Source of the DNA: Camellia lanceoleosa
Taxonomy: Eukaryota; Streptophyta; Magnoliopsida; Ericales; Theaceae
Length of the DNA stretch: 64,000 nt
Reading direction: 5' to 3'
Assembly (NCBI GenBank): GCA_025200525.1
Contig: CM045763.1
Coordinates: 158,602,246 to 158,666,245, forward strand
Each line of letters opens with the position of its first letter. The stretch's first letter is position 1. A program made the position numbers and the translations under genes. Below the pieces are notes generated by a model. That model did not search any database. It worked only from the letters and a program-made list of their open reading frames with translations, and had not been told where the DNA came from. Of this stretch, positions 1 through 9,609 are shown piece after piece.

Positions 1-887
1 GACGTTTAAAAAACGCCGCTAAAGACTTTAGACGACGTTCTCTAAAACGCCGCTAATTATTTACAGCCAAATCTATAATTTTTGTTGATTTGTTCAAATT
101 TCTAAAACAAAATTTGCACAAAAAAAAAAAAAAAAAGGATAGAAAGAAAAGCAGAAAACTCAACCTATATCACTTTAAATCAATGGGTTACTACTCTTTC
201 CATTATTACAGATTTTTTGCTTACAGCTGCATTCTTTTCTATTTTATAAAATAAAATAAAAAAATTGTTCATTGCATGCTTGTCGTGCTTTGACTATGCA
301 TAAAACTTAAAATTTCTCTTGAATTTAATCTGGATAATTCTGGGCCTCTATCGAGGCTTAGTTTGGTTTGATTTGGTTATTTCGGGATCTTGGTATCATG
401 TTTCCAGAATGCAGAGTATCTTGTCCCAAACAACATGGTTCCTCCTAATACAACTTCATGCCACACAAATGGGGGCAAACAAATACTCACAACCATAACG
501 TTTGCTGAAAACTCAAGACAAAAATTTCAAGAAATTTGGATGACTAGGAAAGAATATATCAAGCATCTCCATTCAATTTATTCCCAAGTGAGCACCCAGA
601 ACAGAGTTAGTCCACAGCACAATTAAAAAACCCCACTCAGAACACCCTAAACTCCTTGACATAAATTTACACCAAATTGAATTTTACTCCAATATTTACC
701 AAATCAAGAAATTCTCAAATCTATATTCAAAATTAAATTCTAAACTAAGGTCTCAAATTTTCCACTCTGCCATTAGTTTTTACAATACAGATTCAAATAG
801 CTCCCTTCTTTTTATGATTGAAAATAAAGAGCAAATCCCAAGTAATATTGCAATTCTAACAGCACATATATATAACTGTATACACAA

Positions 888-889
<2 letters not shown>

Positions 890-933
<44 letters not shown>
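890..933. repeat. (GA)n microsatellite
   Basis: About 44 bases of uninterrupted GA dinucleotide repeat inside the CACTA body. The minus-strand ORF covering it encodes a Leu-Ser run and is an artefact of the repeat. Confidence 0.95.
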
Positions 934-936
<3 letters not shown>

Positions 937-1129
937 AATAAAAACTTACAGATTTGAAAAGCCAAATCTCAAACAGGTTTCATGTAGATTAATCGACCAA
1001 TTGATGAACGATGAGATCTAATAAAAATAGAAAATCAGAAGTGAGAAGCCAGATCTGAGTTAGAATGTAAAAAAGCTATTAAAAATAAAAAACCTAAACA
1101 AATTGAAACTCACAAAATCGAAAGAGACA

Positions 1130-1690
1130 ACTGCAAATCTGGAGAATCAACCTTCGAATCTGATGAAGAGATGAGTGCAGAGAGTGAGAGAAAGAATTAG
1201 AGCAAGAGCGAGAGTGAGACTGCGACAGAGAGAATTCGAGCGAGAGCGAGAGTGAGAGAAACTACAAATCTGGATAATCAACCTTCGAATCTTCAAGAAT
1301 CAACCTTCAAATCTTCGATAAACTTCATAGATCTGATGAAGAGATGAGTACAGAGAGTGAGAGTGAGACTGAGAGAGAGAGAATTCGAGCAAGAGCGACA
1401 GTGAGACTAAGATAGAGAATGAGAGCGAGAGTGAGAGACAACTGCAAATCTGGAGAATCAACCTTCGAATCTTCAAGAATCAACCTTCAAATCTTCGACA
1501 AACTTCATAGATCTGATGAAGAGATGAGTACAGAGAGTGAGAATGAGACCGAGAGTGAGAGAGAATTTGAGCAAGAGCGAAAGTGAGACTGAGACTGAGA
1601 GAGACTTCGAGCGAGGGTGAGAGTGAGAGTGAGAGTGAATTTGAGCAAGAGTGAGTGAGGGAGAAAGTGAGATAGGATATGTAACGGCGT
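1130..1690. repeat. GA-rich tandem repeat, about 180-bp units, three copies
   Basis: Three successive units begin with AAATCTGGAGAATCAACC or a close variant, near 1135, 1265 and 1446. They continue through CTTCGAATCT, a CTGATGAAGAGATGAGT block and a long GAGAGTGAGAG-type tract. The first unit lacks the inner TTCAAGAATCAACC segment that the other two share. The units are imperfect, so this is an old internal duplication in the CACTA element. The minus-strand Ser/Leu-rich ORF across it is not a gene. Confidence 0.8.
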
Positions 1691-1830
1691 CAGATATGCA
1701 CCCACAACAGCACTGTTTTGAAATTTAATTAACATAGCATTGTAGTTTTTAATTTTTAATTGATCAATGATGGCGTTTTAATAAAAATGCCATAAAAAAA
1801 ACGTTGCCGTAGCTTGTTTTTGTTGTAGTG

Positions 1831-2580
1831 ATCATCAGCACAATTATTATCTCTCTATCACCACCACCATTATTATTGGTGCTACAAGCACCGTTGTTGT
1901 CTCCACCACCATCACTAACTCATTATCACAATATAAAATTTAAAACTAATAAATTTCAAATTTAATATTATACATATTAAACAACTTGTTTTAACTTAGT
2001 ACTAAAGTTTTTATTAAACAATTTTTTAATTTAAAAACTTAACATTCAATTTGTAATACTTAATTTTCAGTTTTATCAAGCATCTCCATCATTTTAATAC
2101 TAATATGTGACTCGTGCTATATGCATAGGATAAAAAAGTATATTACTTATAAAAAATATTATGATAGTTATACATATTATTGGATACTTAAGCCAAAGGT
2201 TCATTTCTAAAATTTTTGAAGCAACAGGTTCAAGTTTTGTTCTTTTGGGGTCAAAAGAACAATTATAATTTGAAAGAGCATTTTAGCCTTGCTTATTTGT
2301 CTATATATCCATTATCCACCTATTTTTCTATATCACCTATTTGTTCACATATTTGTCTACATGTCATCCTGGTATTTGGATGTGTATCTATATATTCACT
2401 TAATCTACTTATCTGTTCATTTCATTACCACCACCACCTACCACCTCAGGCAACTTTTCTAACGAATTTTTCATCGACAAGCCTGTAGTGATTTTGTGGC
2501 AGTCCAATAGTAGGGGAAGCTTAGTCCAACAGTACAATTGAAAAAAATATATATAGCTTCAAAAAAATAATTTGTCCTTG
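1831..2580. other. AT-rich non-coding DNA
   Basis: Begins with CCACCACCAT/ATTATTATTG-type triplet runs and then becomes AT-rich. No reading frame with recognisable protein features, no RNA gene and no clear repeat boundary was seen. Confidence 0.6.
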
Positions 2581-3520
2581 CACACACAAATTTTGTATCA
2601 TGTAATTGAGATAGGAAATCAACGCATAAATAATCAATTTTATTAATTTATATAAAATTGGTACAATTTTCTATGGATTACACCAATTACAATGGTGATC
2701 TTTTGATTCAATCTCTTCATATGGTTCGAATCCAACAACTGTAGATATTTTTTGTTGAATCGAATCAATTGATGAATTTCTTCAAATCTTCACACAAAGA
2801 AGCTTGAGGAGAGATACTTGATCGAGAGCTTTAACAACTTGATTTCGAACAAACAATGAATCAGTCTTTCAGCGGGTTTGATGCTTGAACACGAGATGCG
2901 ACATGTCGTCGATATGCTTGGTGATCTTCTATGCCTCTTGGAAGATACTTGAAATATTGAGAACTTGTGAAGAATGCTTCAAAACTTCTACAAAGTCATT
3001 TTTTTCCCCCCATGAATAAGAGTCCATATTTATAGACTTTGATGGTGGGGTGCTAATTTGAAAATCCTTAAATCAATATTTAATTTGATTGTAATTTTTA
3101 AAATGAGAAAAAATTGTCTCTTATTTTATAGAAATGATTTGATTTTAAATTTAAATTGAAATACTCCAACAATATCTCACTTATCGAAAGATTCTAGCAA
3201 GTGTCATTGTTTCCTACATCTTTAGGTTGACTCAACCAACCACTTGATTCAACTGTCAAAATGGATTGACCATTTGCTCTAGGTATGACCCATAATTTAA
3301 ATGAGTTAAATTCTAACATTTTAGTATGAGTTTTGAAAATTTTGTCCATTTTGATTTTGATCAATTAAAAAAATTGGACTTATCATAAATAATTCTCACC
3401 AAACAATTTCATTAAATATGTGTTCTTCACCAAAAAGATCAAATCTTGAACCCAATAACATATAGACTTTTCACCAATTATTCTTAATTCTTTTCATATT
3501 TTCCTTTGTAAATAAAAATT
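2580..3520 (-). mobile_element. Probable copia-like 3' LTR remnant with adjoining internal tail
   Basis: On the minus strand an LTR-like start TGTTGGAGTATTTC lies at 3171 and is preceded by a purine-rich AAGTGAGATAT. That combination is commonly seen at polypurine tract/3' LTR junctions of plant Ty1/copia elements. Downstream on the minus strand is a TATA-like CTATAAATATGG (about 3026-3037). The LTR tail runs into AT-rich DNA around 2580-2640, where its end cannot be fixed. Bases 3172-3520 would be the 3' internal end. No copia protein is left, so the class assignment is inference from terminal motifs only. Confidence 0.4.
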
Positions 3521-3545
3521 ATATATATATATATATATATATATT
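3521..3545. repeat. (AT)n microsatellite
   Basis: A run of AT dinucleotides immediately to the left of element A's 3' LTR. It may have blurred the original target-site duplication of A. Confidence 0.9.
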
Positions 3546-3553
3546 TGTTATTG

Positions 3554-4090
3554 TGGGTGTTGATTTCCAACCACACAACCAAATTGAGAACTCAGCTGAA
3601 GAGCACTGGCAGAATAGATTGAGCCAACCAGCTGCCAATAAGAAGATGAGAATTCCGAAGTGGTTCGTCCACCTGGGGGCACTCCGACGATCAAGTTAGT
3701 AATCTTATCTCTCACAGATATCAAAATAGTACTTAAACTCATAAGTCAAAGAACACATACCTCAGACCCACGAGGGTACCTCACTTTTATAACCAGCAGT
3801 GAGCTAGTCACTTAGAAGCCTCACTTCATTAGACTCAGGCTCAATGCTCATCCTGGACTCTCGGCTAGATAGGGATAAACTCTTCATAAGCCTTATCCTT
3901 ATCCAGATTGAGAGCCTCTTCTATTCTAGGACTCTTGTCCCTTATCCGGATACCTCGGGATCCTGGCATCACCGCAGAACATCCGCAATGCCGTGGTCAC
4001 CTTGGCAACATGACTTATCCACATGGCACCTTAATCGACATCTCAGGCTATCTTGGCCATGTGGCGTCATTCGCAAAATACTTTCTCACA
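3554..4090 (-). repeat. 3' LTR of element A
   Basis: Bounded on the plus strand by TGGGTGTT and TTCTCACA (TG...CA ends). It aligns end to end with 55985-56520 at about 88% identity by eye, including small indels near 3655 and 3975. The inner edge is confirmed by the adjacent polypurine tract at 4091-4105. It contains the same TATA-like site as the other LTR. Confidence 0.9.
3784..3792 (-). promoter_or_regulatory. TATA-like box in 3' LTR of A
   Basis: The minus strand reads TTATAAAAG, conserved at the equivalent place (56213-56221) in the 5' LTR. Its place inside the LTR fits a U3 promoter; no start site is measured. Confidence 0.5.
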
Positions 4091-4105
4091 ATTGTCCCCT
4101 AGGTT
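4091..4105 (-). other. Polypurine tract of element A
   Basis: The minus strand reads AACCTAGGGGACAAT directly before the 3' LTR start TGTGAGAAAG. This is the expected position and composition of the plus-strand primer, and it fixes the inner LTR boundary. Confidence 0.75.
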
Positions 4106-4555
4106 CTATTACCTCGGTATCCTAAGGTGATGGGACCTACATCGTTTGTCCATCCAACATGTCAGTCCAGAATGCAGACACTACTTCACCCGAGATCATA
4201 AATCGCCTGCTACAAGTAACCAAGACTCAGTGGCCCACTTTATTAAGAATCAAGAACCAAGAACCAAGTTCCTTAATTATCTCATCCGAGATCACTGCTC
4301 CAGCCGAGGTTATTGCCTCATTACTTCAAGAATTTCAAGAGTTTCAACTGCGCATGAGCTATCACGCACAGTCGTTTCAGCCATTTCTTCCACGTGTCCC
4401 ATTCTTATTGGCTCGTCCTAGGCATGCGCTATTAAGTTACGTCGTTTCAGTCCATGCCGCCTGGCAGGCATGTCGTCCAAGGCAACCTTATTACGTTTTG
4501 CCGCCTTTTCGCATTTTGACAATGCTCTCCTTCTCTCTTACAGTCCTTTCACTTT
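4106..4555. other. Non-coding spacer of element A, probable promoter region of the antisense ORF
   Basis: Lies between the 3' LTR and the pyrimidine-rich leader of the antisense ORF. Overlapping plus-strand ORFs here (such as 4159-4698) have no recognisable domain and run into the leader. I treat them as non-coding. No certain TATA box was picked out. Confidence 0.45.
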
Positions 4556-7500
4556 TGCAAATTCAATTTCTTTCTCTTCTCAAATTTTCTCTCTCTACAA
4601 AAACAACCATTTTCGTGTTTTCAAGCTTCTACAACTACCTCAGTCACCACTTCCAGCAAATCATTCACTGTTCTGCTCCATTCATTGTCGTCGTCTGACT
4701 CTGGTGACCTCTATTCCGGCGTTTATTTCCTCGATTCCAATCGGTAAGTCTCTGATTTCTTCATTCCACTTTCAGTTCTTTACTATTCTTTAGTAAACTT
4801 CTCTTTTGAACTTGCCGTATGTGTTATACCATATATGTTCCTGTGCTTGCATTGCCATTGGATCTGTATTTGTATATTCAACTCGTTTAAACATATCTAC
4901 TTTTGTATCTTGCCCTGATTTGTTCAATATGCTTTGTGTTCTTGATTTCTTTTTCTTGTGCCCTGTTTTTCTTCATGTTTCCTATACATTGCCTTGTACT
5001 TAATCGTTTAGATGTCATGAATTGATGCTAAAAAGTTTTGTCAATGCCATTGATTGCCATTCTTGATTCTGAATTATGGTTTTTTTTTTTTTTTTTTTTT
5101 TCTACTTTTCTAGTTTGCTTCCAGATTCTTGCCCTTGCATCTTGTTGATTCCCTATAGAATTAGGGCTGGAATTTGATTTTGAACATTATTACCTTAGGA
5201 AAATTGAAACACAATCCTTTCTAGGCAACCGGAATCCTTGCCCCTGTGCCATTAGGGTTTAGTCGAGGTCTTCAAACCCACACTAGTCACTTTTTCTAGA
5301 AGTTTGATACCAAATACTCCAAGCCGAAGTAACGGCGATGTTCAAATGGAGGGCAGACTCCCCAACCAAACTAAATATTTATGGTAGGAGGTCTTTATCC
5401 CAGTTGACGTTAATCTCAGGTTGGCTGGTAAGGAGGACTCCATGATGCCTAGGAAAACCTATATGCCCTTTCTAGTAGTGTCTACAATTGAGGGTAGAGT
5501 CAGGTTCCTCCTGGACATCTTCTTTAGAGAGGTCATCCATTTTTACAAACTCAACCCCATGCAGCTAGCAATCTATACCTTTAGGGTTATCAACGGTGTC
5601 GCCAAGTTGGCACGCTAAGAAAGAGCTAAAATAACCTTGTTTGACCTTCAGTACTACTACACCATGTGTGGCCTAAAATCCAAAAGTGGCTATACCTACT
5701 ACCTCAAGCCCAGATCCACCAAATACAAGCTCATAGCCGACTTCCTGACTCTAATAAAAGAACTGGAGATGATTATTTGATTATCTCGGGAAACTAGGAA
5801 TTCGCACTAGACGACGATCTTAATCTCTACCTCCTGTGCCGAGGAGTCTTTAGGGAAGACGAGGGTAAGAACTTAGTCATCCCACTATTCCATTTCTGTT
5901 AGCACTTGGCCATGTATTTCTGTTATCTATACTAATGTTTTCTCATTGTTTCTGCAGCTCTTCCCCAGCCATCAAAGAACTTCTGCTAGTCTAATACACC
6001 AAGCCGAGATCTTATTCGACTTCTTAGCCTTCTCGTTAAGGTCTGCAGGGCCCCACTCCTGTTAAACTACATCCCAACATACCGGTCTCCGCTGCCCGAC
6101 GTCCCACGAAGAAGCCAAACTCCACAATCTATATCAACTCCACCAGCCACTTCTTTACTAAGGCCTAACCATGCTCCATCCTCTAATCCAATCAACAAGC
6201 CATCAACATCGGCTCCAGCTCATTTGATTCCACCCTTGCAACGTCAACGTCACCGACGTCCTCCAAAGGCTCTTGCCGACATAATGCGCAGCAGAAGGCG
6301 CCGAGATTCAAAGGCGTCGGACTACAACGCAGCCAATCCACCCATTATTCTTCTTTCCATTAGATTTTGCACTAGGGTAACTATTGCCACTACATTCAAA
6401 GATCTACTAGCCAACATACTAGGCGTTGTGATGGTCCAGTCTTCTCCATCTCAATCCTAGCAAAAGCCCAAATAGAAACAGGTAAAAAAGGCTAAGGCAA
6501 AAGCCACTGTCATTGAGATCCCTTCTGATTTTGAGAAAGATCCAGAAGACTCAGTCCCACTATCCAAATTGGCCGAAACCGAGAAAAGGCCAGCCAAGGC
6601 TACATCGTCGAACGCCCTACCTCCCAAGAAGTTGAGGTACGAGTGTCCAGAGGGTGGAAGTAGCTTCCCCCGTGATCAGACCTGGGCCCTTGAGGTCATG
6701 GTTAGAGACCTTACCTTTGAAAGCTGGTGACAACGCGATTGAAAGCGTAGAGGTCGGTGCTGCTTTTTCTACGACCGTACTCCTTCCAACCGACATAAAC
6801 CACATGACTGAGCTCACTGAATACGAGAACTTCACCTTAATGATGCAGCATTCGGTTTTGGTAAACCCCTTGAATTTTATCTTCTTATTTCTTCATTTTA
6901 TACTTAGCCAATATTTCGCTAACTTCCTTCTTCTTTTACAGGGCATTTAGCACACTCATTCTCATACAGTCAAAGCTGAGACGATGAAGAAGGATCCTGT
7001 CAAGAAGACGCAAGAAGCTGCAAGCCTCATATCTTCACTCAACAAGGCCAAGACCAGCAATCGGAGTCTGATGGATAAAGCCAAGGCTGCCAAGACTACT
7101 CAAAGCAAGGCCGAAGCTACAAATACCGATGCCGAGGCTGCAAAGTTCATTGCCAAGGTTATTGACACTAGGACAGTCGATGCCGAGGCCATTGAGAGCA
7201 AGGAGATGGAGATAAAGGCTGCCGACGAAAAGGCTTATGCGGAGGGGCAAGCTAATGTTCGGGACTAGTACAAATCGCAAGTGAACCTGTCCTGTAACAA
7301 AGGCTTCTACCTCGGCTGGATGACGACACTAAAAGAGCTATCTGTCCCCTTGGACTTACCCCTCCGCTATATCAACCAACTCAAGGTGCCATTTCTTTCA
7401 TCTCTTACCCAATCCGAGGAAGAAGAGGAAGATAAAGAGGCTGATGCCAATGATGCTGAAGAAGGGGCTGGTAAAGAGGTTGCTGATGGGGCCAAGTCCT

Positions 7501-7712
7501 CCACTATAAATGATCAAGTCCTGGACTTGACTGAGAATGATGGGGACGAGGTCTCCAAGAGCTCATCGCCGAAGAAAACCATGTCGCTTGAGGTCAAGGT
7601 CCTTATTGCAGAGAAAATCCTGGACCAAACTCTTCAAGAAATTGATGCCGAGGTCGCAGCTAAGGTCGAAGCCAAGAGGAATGAAGACATTGTCCCTGAG
7701 TCCAATACTTAG
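4556..7712 (+). pseudogene. Antisense ORF (aORF) of element A, Transposase_28-like, intron-containing, broken
   Basis: A plus-strand gene lies opposite to A's own gag-pol, between integrase and 3' LTR, a place known for aORFs in Tat elements. A CT-rich leader (4556-4743) ends at a donor, CGGTAAGT (GT at 4744). The segment 5338-5860 contains FFREVIHFYKLNPMQLA and the following FRVINGVAKL, which match the conserved core of the 'putative gypsy type transposon' family (Pfam Transposase_28). An in-frame stop follows the core at 5616. Two further introns are visible: 5865-5957 (GT...CTGCAG) and 6861-6941 (GTAAAC...TTTACAG). The tail (6984-7712, one frame) is Lys/Ala/Glu-rich and coiled-coil-like. 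It carries a TAG at 7266, then a KGFYLGW-type motif and an acidic end. The function of this family is unknown. The exon assembly is inference. Confidence 0.7.
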
Positions 7713-8452
7713 GAATTTTTTCCTTTTCTTTGTACTTTTTCTTCGACTTTTTGTAACTTTGTTGTTTTGGGATCATTTCTGTTGAACAATTTACTCTTTT
7801 GTCAGGCCGATGTGCCTTTTCCTATAATCAAATTTCCTTTAATGCAAGCTTTCATTTTTCCTTCTAAGTGTTGTATGTTTCTTCTGCATGTCTACTGCCT
7901 TTTTCTTTGAGCCTTGCATGTTTTTACACTTAGAATTTTTCCAAGTCTGATGACTTGGCTCCTCACCTCGAATCCACTACCTCGGATAACAATTCTTGTC
8001 AGTTATCTCGGCCGAATTGCACTTATAACATTGTTTCATCAACTTTTTACAAGTGCTATTTCTTCACTTATACTTGATGTCTTCTGACAAGACTTCACCC
8101 TTCCAAGTCTAACAACTTGACTGGGTATCTTGGATAATTACACTTCGAGTACAGTACAGTACTGTCATCTTGGATTGGCTTATCTTCGATAGTGTCACTT
8201 GTTAATGATCTCAGATAAGTTCAACTTACTTTTTTTTTTCAAAAACTTTCATAAGTGTTATGCTCATTCCCATTTCCTGCCCCCCTAATGTGAACCTAAG
8301 TACCACTTATGTTCACATTAAGGACGCATCAGATGGTTATTGCCCAAGTATCTTTTAGACATTCTTGACTTAGGTCATCATGTTTGGCTCGCCCAAACGA
8401 ACACTTAAGGCTTGACTTTAGTGCACCGAGAGTACCATACTCCTTGGCTTTC
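7713..8452. other. 3' untranslated region of element A
   Basis: T-rich DNA directly after the aORF stop, then sequence without coding signals. It lies between the converging aORF and integrase and would serve as 3' end for both transcripts. No polyadenylation site was assigned. Confidence 0.5.
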
Positions 8453-8790
8453 CTTTCAAATTGACCAAGTCATGGTCAGTTTCGCCTTATTTCATGTCGA
8501 AACATCGTAGAGTTAGTTCAACTCTACCATCATGGCAAGTCTAAGTTAATCGTCATGTTTCATGCCAAAACATTACAAACTTAGTTCAACTCTACCAATA
8601 TGGCAAGTCTAAGTTATTCGTTACGTTTCACGCTGAAACATCGCAAACTTAGTTCAACTCTTCCATCATGTCAAGTCTAAGTTATTTGTCATGTTTAATG
8701 CTGAAACATCGCAAACTTAGTTCAATCCTACCATCATGGAAAGTCTAAGTTATTCGTCATATTAACCATGGGAACATCGTCTTAAGACTG
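8453..8790. repeat. 68-bp minisatellite in 3' region of element A, about 4-5 units
   Basis: The word TTAGTTCA recurs at 8513, 8581, 8649 and 8717, an exact 68-base spacing. Each unit also holds CTACCATCATGG and AAGTCTAAGTTATTCGT followed by GAAACATCGCAAAC. Units differ by several substitutions. Tat-lineage retrotransposons are known for hypervariable 3' regions that accumulate tandem repeats, and this fits that pattern. Confidence 0.88.
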
Positions 8791-8889
8791 TTCAGTCCTA
8801 TCGCACAAGTTTCAACAATATAGCATAAAAACAAAATCGAGCTAGTATTTTATTAATAATTCAGCTAATAAATCTTTACATAAATATCA

Positions 8890-9609
8890 AAAGACAATAA
8901 TTTAATGATAGAAAAACTTCAAATTGCTTGTGTTCTAGGGTCTTGGCAACTCCTTGCCATCAGTGTCTTCTAACCAGTACACGCCATTGCTGGCAACCGA
9001 GATGATTCGATATGGTCCTTCCCAGTTTTGGCCAAGCTTGCCCTCCCTGGGATCTTTCTTATCACAGGAAACCTTTCTTAGGACGAGGTCCCCAATCTGA
9101 AACTCCCTGGAATCGACCTTTTTGTTGTATGCCCTTGCAAACTACTGCTAGTATGCTCCCAGCCGAATTGCTGCTCTCTCCTTTATTTTTTCGATTAGAT
9201 CAAGATTTTGGGCAAGGAATGCCTGGTTCATTCCATCCACCACTCCCTGTGTTCTGATTCCAGGGATGCCAATCTCTAGTGGGATGACTACTTCAGTTTC
9301 ATATGCCATAGCAAAAGGAGATTCTCTAGTAGACCTTCCTGGCATGGTCCAATATGCCCATAGGACATTGGGCAACTTCTCTACCCACTTGCCCTTGGCA
9401 ACCTCTAGTCTTTTCTTGATTCCATCCAAGATGGTCTTGCTGGATGCCTCTGCTTGTCCATTGCTCTGGGAAAACCTATGAGTAGAATAATAGTTCTTGA
9501 TCTTGTACTTTGCATAGAAGTTTTTGATCAACTTGCTGTCGAATTGAGTGCCATTATCTGCTACTATGGCTATTGGGATTTCAAATCTGGTGATTATGTT
9601 CCTCTAGAT
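8890..9609 (-). pseudogene. Integrase of element A, C-terminal part
   Basis: Carries the second half of the integrase catalytic core and the C-terminal domain. On the minus strand the frame reads TRFEIPIAIVADNGTQFDS (second catalytic Asp in ADNGTQ). Next come SNGQAEASSKTI (catalytic Glu) and the WAYWTMPGRSTRESPF segment of plant gypsy integrases. Beyond the ORF end at 9148 a stop interrupts the frame. Homology then continues to about 8910 with GDLVLRKV, KLGQNWEGPYRI and YWLEDTDGKELPRP, the GPY/F-type C-terminal module. The start of the core lies at 47722-47900, separated by solo LTR D. Rejoining across the tagat TSD keeps the frame but creates a TAG codon, explicable as a G-to-A change in a Trp codon. 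Confidence 0.88.

Larger units (their letters stand above)
1..1830. mobile_element. CACTA-type DNA transposon, non-autonomous, left end outside window
   Basis: The right end at 1830 reads as the reverse complement of CACTACAACAAAAAC, the typical terminus of plant CACTA (En/Spm) elements. Next to it is a subterminal stretch (about 1772-1812) with GGCGTTTT and AACGTTGCCG words. The first 60 bases carry matching ACGCCGCT/AAAACGCCGC words, as expected of the other subterminal region, so the left terminus should lie just before base 1. CACTA elements make 3-bp target duplications; the right copy would be atc at 1831-1833 but cannot be compared. The body has no transposase-like reading frame. It is AT-rich with a GA microsatellite and GA-rich tandem units. 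Inference: a short non-autonomous derivative mobilised by a transposase encoded elsewhere. Confidence 0.72.
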
